Shown in pieces: positions 1 to 12,000 of a stretch of 64,000 bases of DNA. Source of the stretch: Paramarasmius palmivorus (lineage: Eukaryota; Basidiomycota; Agaricomycetes; Agaricales; Marasmiaceae); assembly GCA_037176845.1 (NCBI GenBank), contig JAYKXP010000002.1, positions 310,001-374,000 of the forward strand, in the 5' to 3' direction. The notes beneath the pieces were generated by a model that was not told the origin of the DNA, searched no databases, and worked only from the letters and a program-made list of their open reading frames with translations. Position numbers and translations under genes: made by a program. The first letter of the stretch is position 1. The number at the start of each line of letters is the position of its first letter.

Positions 1-3000
1 TCGCTCTTTCTTGCTCGTTCGTTCCTTTAGACGTCCTGCTCGACCCGTGTTTTCCGCAATATCTATCATTATCACCTATTCATTACTCATAAAAAGTATT
101 CCTAGGTCACATACCATATGTACTTGGAGATGTCCATATGTAATGTAGTAGTTTTTTTTTTTTTTTTTTTTGCAAATTTCCTGTTCTGCTTATGGAAATA
201 GGGAGCCACTCAGAAGATAACTGTTGATGAATGATCTTGATTCTTGACGGCAGGGCGCATCAAAAAGATGGGTAAACCGTAAGTCTGAGCGCCTTTTTCA
301 AGCCTTCCAGTATCCACGTGGCTATACAGCTTCTTCGCAACGGCTGCGGTATTGGCATAGTGCTTCTCTGTGATGCCCGCCAATGCCAAAGTATCCTGTC
401 CTATCCTGTCCAGACCTGGTCTACTCTGGGACTGCCGTAACGACTTTGACAAGTCTGACTGGAATTTCTCACCGTTAAGGAACTCTCGCGATGTTCCCTG
501 ATGCACATCATTAAATGAACTCTACGCCAACTACACAAACGCTCGTTCTCGTTCATTCTAGTGTGTCCAATACAAGATATACATATTCGTTTCTAACAGT
601 CCCTCAGCTATCATGAAATACGTACTGGATCCTGCCGCCAGTGGCCCCGCATTTTCCTATTCAACAACAACGGTGACGCTATGTAATACATAGGTGCTGA
701 CGATGTGATGAGAAAATGTGTGTGTACTTACTCTTCGTCAATCACCGTCTCGGTGTTTTCAGGTTTGATGTGGATGCGGAGTGAAAGGCTCAGAAACCGG
801 ACGATCTTGACATCAGAGATCTGGATAGAGCGCACGTATGTGGCTCAGCAATCAGGCATTAGATGTCGCGGTTCCACTTACCTGTAAGTACGCTGGTAAA
901 CGTCGGCTCTTTCATTAGTTCTGGGAATTTCTATGTACTTACGCAAAGAAAACCGCGGCCAGACCGGGACATGCCGCTAGCATTTTGATTTCAGCAGTGG
1001 CACCGTCCCGGTAAGAAAAATCGGCTAGTAGGAACGCCGCTCAGTCTGGCGAACCGTAACATTAAGCCTTATTGTTCTCTGAACTGAGTACGACATTGTC
1101 ACTGACCTTTCCGATTTGGCGACGGTTCCGATTACTCCTTCTAGGCAGTTTAAGTCGAGGCAACGGACCAAGCAACACTTCAAGCTTTAGAATGGGAATG
1201 CAATACTGTAACTACATGGGTACTACGCTTGCTAAAGAGACAATCTTGACGGAACTATCTAGAACTCATTCTCAGCTTCCAACTTTGAACGGCAGGGTAT
1301 GCGAATAAAAAAACTGGCAGAAAAGAATCTAGAATTTGGGGCCCGTCCCCATGTCTTTGGAAACCGTAAGTCTAGGGTTACAGCGAGATGGGAGATCTCC
1401 AGGAAATTATGTTACACAGCCACAGGACCACTCGTGCAAGATTGCGGCGTTCGTTGAATATGTTTGTTACCTGAGAGTCGTGGTGAAGGAGTCCACTGTC
1501 AAAGTTCGCTACTCCGTAATTTCTTGACAAGTAGGCCAAGATAGCCCCGCCTGTGGGAGACGACGGCCGGTCTGGAGTTCATCCATACGGAACTATCAGC
1601 AGTGTAATAACGATTGTGGATAGAAAGATGGTTTTCAACATTTCCACGGGAGTTTAGCGCTTTAGCCACCGGTCTCGAAACGTATACTATATCTGATGTT
1701 GATGTCATCTATCCGACAACGGCGGGACAAAATTTAGTACAAAAGGGTAGATTCTTTCACCGGGGATCGTGGGCAGTCCCCATAAGACGACATGCAGTGC
1801 TGCGAAGGCCCAAGAGTCACTTGAAGTCAATCATCATTCATCCCTTGATATATGCCATTCACGCCGCCAGTAAGAGGATATCATCTAACATAGTGGCATG
1901 TCAGAGCCACTGTATTCTGCATAAAAGTCGGTTCGCGTACCGACTGCATTGCCCTACATTGATATTGAGGGTCTATCAAGGTGCCTCACTGAACCTTGGG
2001 CCTTAACTCTGTCAGCGTTCACATAGTGCCAGTGCCTTCGGCATGTCTTCAACACTTACGTGGCGCACTATGTCTAGCTATTGACATTGAACGTTTGAAC
2101 AGCCAGTGCAGGAGGTTGGGATATGAAGACTTTTTCAGTTAGTTATCTGGGGACTTCATCTACTCGTGCCGTGTCCCGCATTCGGGCCTTATGGATGATA
2201 TCCTTAGATATCTCCAGGGGTCTGGTTAGGTCAAACTCGAGATCAGTACACCAAGACAGACTCGCCTTCCCGCCAGTCCCCCTGAGCGCGCAGTGACAAT
2301 GGAATAAGCCTACCTCTAGCACACATGACCCAAGTTCGCCTTAAGCAGGTTGGCTCGGTCCCCGTTGGAACCCGCTGGGAGACTGAAATGGGACGTCTCA
2401 AGCTCAGAAGTCGACACGATGTGCCGACACTGCTTGGATAGGCCTAGATGAAATGTACACCCGAGCCTACTTTGTTTCCTGAGTGTGCTTGGTTCAACTT
2501 CGAGCAGCAAGTTCAAGAGGAATGGACACCATCCCGCCATCACTCCATGATGGAGCTCAATACAGTCGCGGTTGGGCGCCACGATGCACCAGACCACAAG
2601 CACCACAACCCGAATATTCCAATAGCTGCCTACGAACTCGGATGGGCACGACGGGCTTGAGTAGACGGCGGACGAGCAAACCGAACTATAGGTTGCCCAG
2701 AGCCAGAAAGCGCCGCTCACTTGAGACACCAAGACTCCGCACCATCCGGACTAATGTATAGGAACATCACAATCCCCAACAGACCGGTCGTACCACTTGA
2801 ACGGATAACCAATAACATAGCCCATAACGGAAGCTATGTTTGAGATAGAACGTACATCTATTTCGGAGAAACGAAAAACTAACCTGTAATCGGGGACAGC
2901 TGACGAAAAAACACACCGCTCGCAGCTGACAAGGAAAGAACAGGTACTGAACTAATGTTCTGTCGAGCGGCTTGCCTGTTGGACGAAATAAGATAAATGG

Positions 3001-4517
3001 AGCTGTTATCCTGGACATTACATTCCCAGATCTGATGTTTGCTCTTCCGAGACGATGCATTTTCCACGAGACACAATACAGCGCTGACCTTTGTGGACAT
3101 AGAATTGAAACGACCGAGATTGCTATCCTTTGAGATTCCCATCTACCCGTGCCTTCGTGTAGAGAATTTGACATGTCCTTGATCGCGATACCTATAGGCG
3201 CTTTGACATCAAGGCCAGCATAGCTGCAGGTACCATAGCGGCGTACCTTGAACAAGACCACGGGGGAAAGGACGCAAAGATCGTATTGCTATATATTCAC
3301 CAAAGGTCGAAGGTAAGGTGTTTTTTGAATCCCGCAATCGCTCGGGCAAAAGGTTGTGATAACTGTGTCACATGCGTTATTCTTTGGCAGAGCAGGCTGA
3401 GGTAGCGGTAGCAGCCGAGCCTAGACTACACATAAAAGTCAAGCACTAGACTGAACGGAGAACTACTGACCATATCAGGAAGTTTTCTTGTCGGCATTCC
3501 CTCATTCAACAGTCGACCACGTCCTGTTTTGAGTCTTCAGGCCTCAGATGTCGACTGAATGCAGAAAGGCTGATTGGACCGCATCAAGAGGCGGGTAGAG
3601 GGAACAAGAGAAAATGCCATGCAAATCGAAGATCAGTGCAAGGGGTTCGATATGCGGTATTGTTGTGTTTTCGGTGAACTGACCGCTGGTTTGTATTGTG
3701 ATTAGCGCTGTCGGTGCATGGAGCTTGGGGGGTTTGCCTTGTCGTTCTGTTCAAATGAGATAATTGACGGTTATATCGCTCCAAAAATTCCATGAATCCA
3801 GGAAATACGATCGGATTTTGCAGGCTCGAGCGGTGTAACGTAGGAGACCGTAGATGGCAGAGAAATGGTGCTGCCTCGCGCAAGAAGTGTAGAAGTTCAA
3901 AGGATATAGCTGTCGTCAGGCTGAAGCAAACTCGTTATTATTAGTAATAATAACGAGTTTGCTTTAGGATATGCTAGCCGAAAAGACCAAATTCCTCACC
4001 AACTTCCTAGTCCGTCCCTAAAGTACGGGCCCAACCACCTTTAGCACCTTCTTGGTCTTCTTTCGACGCCTTTGTTTGTCTTTGAGAGTCTGCTCTTCAA
4101 AGAAGTTCCAGCATTTCTGCGAGGGGTATTGACGAAGTTCGGTGGTTTGACGGCAGGGAGAAAAAATTGGCGCCTAGCGCTAACGTCTCTCGTCTTGCCC
4201 TCACCACTGGCCATCAGAACCATGATGTCTAGTCCTTCTCTACACTCCGAAATTCTTGGCTAGAAACGAAATATTGAATCAAGAGACCATGAAACGCTCG
4301 TCCGTCACCCAACAACAAGGATAATACTTTCCGAAGATGTTTCAATTTGTTTCGAGGTACGATGATTGGGAAATTCGTTCGGAGACCATTGCGGGGTATG
4401 GAACGGAGGGAATACTCTCGGACCAAGTTGATGCCAATAAGCCACCTTTAACAAATTGGATCATCAAGATGTTATTCAGTTGTCAGTCACCATCGATATC
4501 TCTTCATTGATTTCCTC
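1..4517. other. Gene-poor region, no supported gene
   Basis: Only short frames occur here, mostly without an ATG, and none shows a recognisable domain or a convincing chain of exons. There is a 20-base T run at 152-171 and a small direct repeat (TATCCTGTCC twice, about 391-410). A minus-strand frame at 210-506 reads like real protein (for example ITEKHYANTAAVAKKLYSHV) but has no ATG and no recognised family. I saw no reverse transcriptase or integrase motif and no long terminal repeats, so a transposon origin cannot be claimed. Confidence 0.55.
3924..3964. repeat. 41-bp perfect palindrome (hairpin)
   Basis: Two perfectly complementary 20-nt arms (3924-3943 and 3945-3964) flank a single central G. 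The arms begin AAGCAAACTCG and are AT-rich towards the centre. It lies in non-coding DNA, with no gene end next to it that would make it a terminator. It could be a tiny foldback element, a footprint left by a transposon, or a chance hairpin. Confidence 0.85.
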
Positions 4518-4890
4518 TTGATGTGGTTCCATTTCTCAACACTGGTGCCTAGACTTACGAGCATGCTCTTGAATTGCTTTATTATCGGGGACCTGACTGT
4601 TCAAATCTACACATACTACCTGCGCTTCCAAGACGATAAGGGAATATTCAAGCGACTTGGTGAGTATTGTTCCGACCCTCGTTCGTGTTCTGCTCTAATC
4701 TCACTCTGATTTCTACACCTTGGAATGTGCAGACATTGTCAGCAGCATACGATTATGATGTGTCTCCTCATGATTCGCAATGCGGTAGGCGACGTCCGGT
4801 ACTTGCCGAGCGTGTCGAGGATTATTGGTCTGAGTTCTCCGCCCCTCGGAACACCTCGCACCAGGGTTTTGCGGTCAAATTGTCCAAGCT
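4518..4890 (+). pseudogene. Possible remnant of a multi-pass membrane protein (DUF6534-like)
   Basis: A plus-strand stretch at about 4560-4660 reads LNCFIIGDLTVQIYTYYLRF followed by DDKGIFKRL. This is reminiscent of the hydrophobic segment plus YxRFxxD pattern of fungal seven-helix DUF6533/DUF6534 proteins. A GTGAGT donor follows, then an acceptor near 4731 and another hydrophobic piece in a different phase (HTIMMCLLMIRNAVGD). I could not build a complete gene, and the frames downstream break down. The family link is weak inference from a short match; it may be a decayed gene or coincidence. Confidence 0.22.
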
Positions 4891-5792
4891 CTACTAAAAT
4901 TCATTATTGGTTCTCCAACCATCGCGTCATGGGCAGTTTGACCCCAGGAATGTCTCAAGTGTTTGTAGAGAGCGGGTTGGAAACACAGTGCACGCATCGG
5001 AACTCAAAGATGATCCTAGTTATGTCGACGCCATTGCCTGAGGAGAGCTCAGGGGACAACTTCTCGCAAGTCCTACAGTAATATCGCCGCGAAGACCAGG
5101 CCAGTCAGGGCGATGGTTTGATCTCGAACGTGGCTGGACTGAGAATCTAGATCTTGTACAGGTATCACACCTAACCATTGCAGTACATTCTCAGAAGTCG
5201 AGTGCTGGCTGTACTTCAATTGTATATGAATACGATATTAACAGAAAGGATGTACTCGCCTCGAGGGACAGCATTGTGACATAATAGTGGTTGCGGTATG
5301 TCCGAAACTTATTGACTTTACTCTAAATTTACTCACCAACCCGAAAGGCCGTTCAAAAACGGCGCGTTCTGTCCATGCCAAGGCAGATACCAGAACTTTG
5401 AAATCTAAAAAAAACCGCTTGGCCTGCTCGATCAACGTTTCAACTCTCAAGGAACACCAGATTGTATGCTCAGACCTCCGCACTGTGTGAACCTATACGA
5501 GCAGCGTGAGAGGGCGAGCATCTTTGGCTTACTCTCCGAACCCAACGAAAGACCAGGAGTTTTCGACATGGATAGGTGGCTGGTCACATTCGCTGCGTGC
5601 AGGTATATGTATGCTTTACTTGTGGAGGTGAGTACTTAAATACCTCTATACGAGGGGTTAAATGGCAAGGCTAATACATCTCAGGTTACTCTACTACTCC
5701 AAGTGATACAAATCAAGATCCTGGGTGAACTCGGCCAGGGAAAGGTAATAGAATTTACTTGGGAAGGGTGGTATCAGGCAAGCGGTTTTGAG

Positions 5793-5800
5793 TATAAAAG
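5793..5800 (+). promoter_or_regulatory. TATA box of small secreted protein gene
   Basis: TATAAAAG starts 59 bp before the ATG at 5852. The convergent paralogue has TATAAAG at the same 59-bp spacing, which supports both as core promoters. Confidence 0.7.
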
Positions 5801-5851
5801 GGTGCAAACTCTTGAGTACATTATTATTCTCCAAGTACTTCCCTCTGCAAG

Positions 5852-6376
5852 ATGAAGCTCGGCCTCGTTGCAAGCGCCCTCCTCCTCTCTGCCAATGCTG
5901 CCTTCGCCGAACTTCTCTCACCAGTCTCTGGTGCTGTTATTAACGCAAACGACGTAGGCATATTCACCCTTTTTGCGACTAGTATGACACTCAACAAACC
6001 CCTCTAGAAACTCAACATCACCCTGAAAACGTATCATTTCGGACGTGCCCATACAGAGTCCATTACTGCGTATCTCCTCCGCAATGACGGCCTTTGCGGA
6101 GATTTAAATGGCGATTTCTCAACCCGAATCGTCACCGACTTCGAGCCCAACTATACTTGGATCAATCCATCCGGATTGAGCATTCCTTCCTATACCACGG
6201 AGAGTTTCAATCCCGCAGGTTGGTACGCAAAGGGTGATGTGACATTGGTTGTGGAGGAAAGGTTCTCAGCCTCTGGGGTGAGTGGCCGATTGGTTTAATA
6301 CGTTGAATTTCGTCTGATATCTTCGCAGCCCGCCAACCTTGCCACTTATACTACCAAAATCCAAATCGTAGATTAA
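5852..6376 (+). CDS. Small secreted protein, paralogue of the convergent neighbour
   Basis: Three exons (5852-5953, 6008-6277, 6329-6376) give about 139 aa. Residues 1-19 form a clear signal peptide (MKLGLVASALLLSANAAFA), followed by a short segment with LSPVSGAVINAND and a 270-nt exon rich in beta-type residues (NITLKTYHFG, VTLVVEERF). No catalytic motif, transmembrane helix or GPI tail is visible, and there are few cysteines. The start is set by the signal peptide and a TATA box 59 bp upstream. The gene at 6642-7205 has the same plan: signal peptide exon, a middle exon of exactly 270 nt, a short last exon and introns at matching phases. That marks old duplicates despite weak sequence identity. 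The function is unknown; an Ig-like secreted or cell-wall protein is a guess. Confidence 0.8.
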
Positions 6377-6641
6377 GACGATTACGATATGTCCTTTGTT
6401 ATGCGCGTAATCTGATGAATTTGAGATGGACGACATCATGATTAACAACCGTACTCAAGTCGCAAAGCGTCATCCCTTGAACCCGGGATCCCCACAATAG
6501 TAGCTTGCGTGAAAGACATTTTTTGTGTTGTATGTATTCGAACGTTCGAGAGGTGTCAATTCCAAAATAATTGTGAATAGCAGAAACTACGACATAAAGG
6601 TCATTACGCTTGTCCAGTGTCCAAGTATGCTACTAGTATCT

Positions 6642-7205
6642 TCACGCAGTCACAGAGAACGTCTGGCTCCAGAAGTTCGTGCTATCAACACCCTATCGCA
6701 AATAGATCACGTCAGTATCACGTATTCTGCTTGAAATGCAGCCAGACTCACCCCAAAACCGTTAAAGCTCTCTTTGATTAGAATGGTCCGCTCGCCGGGT
6801 ACGGGAGCAGACAATTGAGTTAAATCAATGTTGACTTGATATGCTGGTGTGACAATGCCAGACCACTGGACTTGAATGTTCGGTTCCATAGCGGTTACAA
6901 CCTCTTTGGCTCCGTGACCAGATTTAGGGGCAGAAGGTTCAGCACCCGAGACGAGGAAAATATCAATAGTTTTAGCAGATTCCTTGAAGTAGCGGTGAGG
7001 GTTGAAGGTGACATTCAAAGGCTATACAAAACGTGTATCAGCTTGGGAAGCGGATTAGAGGAAGTATCAAGTATCTCACTGTGTTAATACTGATTGTGGT
7101 TCCAGCAGCGGGGGAGATGACGCCATAGTCGGCGTAGGGATCCTCGCTGGTTTGTGCAAGGACAGCGGTGGCAGCGACGAGAAGGCTAGCGACGGATAAT
7201 TTCAT
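6642..7205 (-). CDS. Small secreted protein, paralogue of the convergent neighbour
   Basis: Three exons (7205-7080, 7021-6752, 6692-6642) give about 148 aa. The start MKLSVASLLVAATAVLAQ is a typical signal peptide. The mature part contains YGVISPAAGTTISINTPLNV, PNIQVQWSGIVTP and GERTILIKESFNGFG, an alternating hydrophobic pattern that suggests a secreted beta-sandwich. The GTGAGA and GTGAGT donors and TAG acceptors keep the frame. No enzyme motif is seen. Its 3' end faces that of the paralogue at 5852-6376, so the two were probably formed by an inverted duplication. The role is unknown; a wall-associated or host-interaction protein is inference only. Confidence 0.82.
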
Positions 7206-7257
7206 GGTGGGCTAAAGGGTTGCGACAGGTCGGAGAAGTTTCAGTATTCGTCTCGCC

Positions 7258-7264
7258 CTTTATA
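7258..7264 (-). promoter_or_regulatory. TATA box of second secreted protein gene
   Basis: TATAAAG on the minus strand starts 59 bp upstream of the ATG at 7205, the same geometry as in the paralogue. Confidence 0.65.
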
Positions 7265-7958
7265 TCCGAATTCGAAGCTCCGATACATGACGACTTTGAC
7301 GGTGATACTTCGCCTTCCAAGACCCTGAGTGCCCAATGGGTTCCATACGAACCAGTGCAAACCTCTAACACATATCAAGGGTAGATGAATATCAAAAGGC
7401 TTGAGCGAGCCGATTTGAGCGTTGCATTAATTGCATGCAGTCTGCTAAGTAGTTTATGCCATTCTAAAAAGCGAGACCGGTAAGGCAGACACATGACGCG
7501 TTCAGCATTCAGATTCTGTTCGCACCTCTGGCGAACAATGTACTGCCTCGTTCGATGTTACGAGATGCGTGCAATAGAATGTACTGGACTGTCTTCCTTG
7601 TCCCGTCTAGGTCGATGCAAACAAATCAGAGGCAAGGCACGTGGGTCTGGAAACAGGAGAATCCCAGTCCATCTGTTCGATCCGGCGGTATGTCTTCTAA
7701 GCTGCGAAAATGTTATTCGGTCCTATAGGAGGATAATATGAACTTGACGCAAATTCATTAAGTATGCATTGCGATAAGCTAGGACATTAGTGTAATTTCG
7801 GTCGTTGATCTTGAGCGGCCAGCATTGAGGAAAATCTGATTCTCGGGGTCAGTCTTGTCCGACCCGGCTAGTCACTGTCAGGCAAGTCTACATAGCTGAG
7901 AGACGGATAAGTATACCGGCATGAATAGCCTAGGAAGAACGCACCTCGTTGTCGCAAA
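7265..7958. other. Intergenic, nothing recognised
   Basis: Upstream region of the second secreted-protein gene and 3' side of mL54. No exon chain, RNA gene or repeat was seen. Short frames such as 7493-7741 lack any domain. Confidence 0.6.
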
Positions 7959-8363
7959 CTATTGTGTCAGCAAAAAGTTCCTCTCCTTTATCCTCTGTTT
8001 GTTAGCCCGCCGTCTCTCCATCCTTTCAAACTTTCCACCCGGTCCATCGTCCTCGATTTCCTTTGGCCGCAGTATTGTCCATAGCCAGTCCGGATACTCT
8101 TCGTCAGGTTTCGCTAGAACCGGCTCTTGACCTTTAAGATAGTTCAGGCCAGTCAAAACAGTATCAGAAGGACATGAGGATTTTAGTTGAGTGGCTAGTA
8201 GCGAAAAAGATTTAATACACGGTCTCCAAGAAATCTGAAGTATACCATTAGATTTTTGTTTTTCGCCCTGGGTATCCTTAGTGGCATACCCACGATATCT
8301 GCATGCTGTGAAGACAGTGCGTCGAGCGTGTCGCACTGAGAGTGAAAGGAACATTGAAGGCAT
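7959..8363 (-). CDS. MRPL37: Mitochondrial large-subunit ribosomal protein mL54 (MRPL37)
   Basis: Two exons (8363-8246 and 8194-7959) separated by a 51-nt GTATAC...CTAG intron give about 117 aa. The N-terminus (MPSMFLSLSVRHARRTVFTA) is arginine-rich and amphipathic, as expected for a mitochondrial targeting peptide. The mature part carries the mL54 signature: GLNYLKGQEPVLAKPDEEYP followed by DWLWTIL, then a basic C-terminal helix (ERMERRRANKQRIKERNFLL). In yeast this protein, Mrpl37, is part of the large subunit of the mitochondrial ribosome. Without splicing, the frame would insert an odd WRPCIKSFSLLA segment that the family lacks. A short direct repeat (CATGGTGTGA twice) lies just upstream of the ATG. 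Confidence 0.9.
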   Translation of the reverse strand: MPSMFLSLSVRHARRTVFTACRYRGYATKDTQGEKQKSNGILQISWRPCIKSFSLLATQLKSSCPSDTVLTGLNYLKGQEPVLAKPDEEYPDWLWTILRPKEIEDDGPGGKFERMERRRANKQRIKERNFLLTQ

Positions 8364-9014
8364 GGTGTGACATGGTGTGACATGTCACTTGTACCAAAGG
8401 ACGCCTGGAGTTTGAAGGAAGCCCGGTTTTGCGTATTTTCCCGCAGCTCTCGCTTTCGGATTTCAAGAATTCAGAAGTTTTCTACTTCCCTGAAAAGAAG
8501 ACCGCAAACCTGTGAGAATGCGCAACGATGATACTCGTCCGGGCTTTTGGGGGGTTTTTGGTCGGTCCGTAGAGTGCCGCTCCGGCCCGGAATGTATGCA
8601 GGTTATTTTTACTCTTTTTCAAGTTTTTGCCTTCAAACCGACCGTTTGTTTCATCTTCACTTTGACTCTCTGAATATGAGTCTTGGCCGTAATAGTTTGG
8701 TTTCCCTTGCGGTAGGTGAAGAGTAACAGTTTTTCTTGCACTATCTGACTACAAGAATAGCACCAAATAGCGAAAAACCCGTTCGTTACCCTCAGGTTCG
8801 GACCGAGTCATTTGGAATTTCATGCAAAACGATCACGAGAAACATCTCTGTTTCTTCCCCACCTCCAGTCTTCGACGATTCGGACCGCAAAACCGAGCCC
8901 ATGGCCTTGTAAATTGTTTTAAAAGACCGTTTAATGTGGGGGTAGCGGGGTCAATTATTCGAACCTTTCTCCCTCAACACATCGACAATAACAGGTCCTG
9001 CCTGATACCAAGCT
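8364..9014. other. Divergent promoter region between mL54 and the reductase gene
   Basis: About 650 bp separate the two start codons. No coding exon was recognised and no clear TATA box can be assigned to either side. Confidence 0.55.
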
Positions 9015-12000
9015 ATGCCCATCGCTGTGTACAAGGCTAGATCAACAACCGAGCTCATTGCACTTCGTGCACAAGAGCAACCAGACGATCCAGCAATCTA
9101 CACGGGCATTCCTGAGCAGGATGGTAGTATCAAACTTCGGTCGTTGTCGTGCGTATCCAGAAATGATTCACCATAGTAGCCTACGACTCACACGATCCCA
9201 GGTACTCGGATATCTTACACGCCGTCGACCGTCTGGCATGGCACTACGCACCCCTTCTCGCACCTACATTTACTCCAGGCCAGATACCTCCTCCACAAAT
9301 CATTGCAGTGCTCGTAACGTCAGCGATTGACGAGACCCTGCTTGAACTGGCTTTGGCGAAGCTGGGCCTTACGGCGCTTCTGCTATCCGTGAATAACTCG
9401 GTTGCTGCCGTAGCCCATCTATCAAAGCTTACCAACTCGACACATCTCATCTATAGTCCCAAATTCACCGAAGAGGCGAAAGAGGCTAGAGAGGCATTGA
9501 AGGCAGAAGGATACGAGTTGGGTATCGTCGAGGACAAGAGGTTTCCACTCTGGGGCGAGGGCGGTATCCAGACTGCTACGGTCAAGCCTTTTACTGCACC
9601 GTTGACACCGGAACAGGAGGCGAATCGACCTGCAGTCATTCTCCATTCTTCAGGCTCTGTATGTTCATTACCTGCTTTACCATAGGTTGATACTCACTTT
9701 CGTTGTAGACTGGCTTCCCGAAACCGGTCTATATCACCCACTATGGTTTAATTGCCAACATGGCGATCAACCAGAACAAACCTGGATTTAGCACGTTGCC
9801 TGTTTTCCATGGATACGGCCACTTTGCACTGTATGTATGAGTGCGAGTGCTCCCCTTAAACTGCACTTCTCATGCCTTTTTCCTAGCTTCCGTTGCATGT
9901 ATCCCGGAAAGCCCATGACCCTTTTCCCACCTCACTTACCGCTGACATCGGCCAATATATGTGCGGTATACGAAGCTTCGCCCCCTACAAGACAGTGCTT
10001 TGCTGTGCCGTACGTGATTAAGGTAGGATGAACGAAGGGAGACTACCAGTACGCGTACTCACTGCTCACGTTATTCAAGCTTCTGGGTGAGACGGAAGAA
10101 GGCACTCGCATGCTCGCAAGCTTCGACGTTGTCAGCTTTGCTGGAGCACCTCTGCCAGTGAGCACCTGAAATGTGACTTTGAAGGTAAATCATACGTCTT
10201 ACGTTCCGGTCCACAGGAGGATCTGGGAGATCGACTCACTGCTGCTGGCGTGAACCTTTTGAGCATCTACGGCACAACCGAGGTACGTTTTAGTGCCTTT
10301 CCCTCGTAAACTGGCTTCTAATCTATCAATAGACCGGTTCTTTAATGAACTCGGAGCGTGATTTTGCCACCGACAAAGGCTGGAATTGGGTCCGGCCACT
10401 TGCATCGAGCAAGCCTTACATACGATTCGAACCTCAAGGAAACAACACTTTTGAAGTCGTCGTCCTTGACGGATACCCACCAAAGGTTAGGATCCATCGC
10501 CTACCATTGATTATGTATCGAATCTGATGTTCTTCTCTAGATTCAATCCAACAGACCTGATAACTCATTTGCCACCAAAGACCTATTTCTCAGGAATCCG
10601 GAGCACGAAGACCAGTACAGGTATATGGGTCGGCTTGATGATACCTTGGTTCATATCTTGGGCGAGAAGACGAATCCTGGTATGACACATTCTCCGATCC
10701 TCGGAGGTTACTCAGCAACTACGTATAGTGCCGATGGAACTCTGCATTCGCGGAAATAGCCCATATGTTGCCGAAGGTTTGTCCATCCTTCTTCTCTACT
10801 TACCCCTATCTTACATCCCACGAACTAGCCATCGTATTTGGCGCCGGTAAACCCCAAACCGGTGTTCTGATTCTACCGTCCGAATTGGGCAAAGATCTAT
10901 CAAAGACAGAACTCACGAAGAAAGTCTGGCCAGTCATTGAACTCGCCAACTCCGAAGCGCCGTCGCATTCGCGTATTCTGCCCGAGATGGTTGAATTCCT
11001 GCCCCATGGGACTCATGTTCCCGTTGCCACGAAGATGAGCATATTAAGGCCCGCCTGTTACGCCAAATTCAAAGATCTGATTGGTTAGTTTCTCGAATAC
11101 ACACTGCCACAGGAGACTCATGCAATTCGTACATCAGAGGAGATCTATGCCCGCTTCGAGGCAGGTGCTAACGATAAACAGAAGCTCCGCATCGGGTCTC
11201 CAGAAGAATTGGAGAATTACCTACTCAAGACCATTGCTAAAGCTGTTGGACCCATCAAGGCAGCAAAGTTGACGCGAGACGTTGATTTATTCGCTTTTGG
11301 TGTCGACTCTTTACAAGCGACCCGAGTTCGAAACTCATGCTGGAAGGAGCTGGACTTAGGCGGAGGCGTGAACTTGGGGCAAAATGTGGTATACGAGCAT
11401 CCTAGCATCAAGAAGTATGTGTTTTCTTTCCTTCGTTGTTTGACGTACTTATATATCGCCTCTAGGCTTGCGCAGTACATTTTGTCACTACAGTCAGGAG
11501 CAGTTGAAGCCTCGTCTCACCAAGAGAAGATGATCGCGCTGCTGGAAAAATACGCTGTCAGACTGCAGACAAGACGGCCCAAACCCGACGCACAATCAAG
11601 ACCCGTTGACCATCGTGTAGTGGTATGTTTCATGTTTCCTGATAAAAATCTTGGTACTGACAGTCCGTTAGCTTCTGACAGGCGCGACGGGCTCGCTCGG
11701 TGCTCACATTCTTCACCAACTTGTCTCCTCACCCTCCGTTCGAAAGGTGATATGTTTGTCTCGTGCAACTTCCCACGAAGAATCGCAGGAGCGCGTCAAA
11801 GACTCGTTGAGACAACGGATGTTACCGGTCCCAGAAGGCAGAAAATGGGCGTCATATGCTGCTGATCCGAACCAGAACTTACTCGGGCTGACAGAAGAAG
11901 AGTACGCAACTATCAAGTCCGAAGTGACGGACGTTGTGCATGTAAGAATGTTGCGATTCTTTCGTTGTCAATGCCGCTGATTGCACATTGCCCTTTATAG

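Noticed and set aside
152..171. T20 run as a transcription terminator
   Set aside because: In a fungal nuclear genome a T run alone does not mark an end, and no RNA polymerase III gene lies next to it.
1614..2006. 130-aa plus-strand frame
   Set aside because: No ATG start, no domain, and random-looking composition.
1..5700. Retrotransposon or DNA transposon
   Set aside because: No reverse transcriptase, integrase or transposase motif, no LTR or terminal repeats beyond the single short palindrome.
11086..11088. Premature stop in the adenylate-forming reductase
   Set aside because: It lies inside a plausible 54-nt intron and splicing restores a family-like junction.
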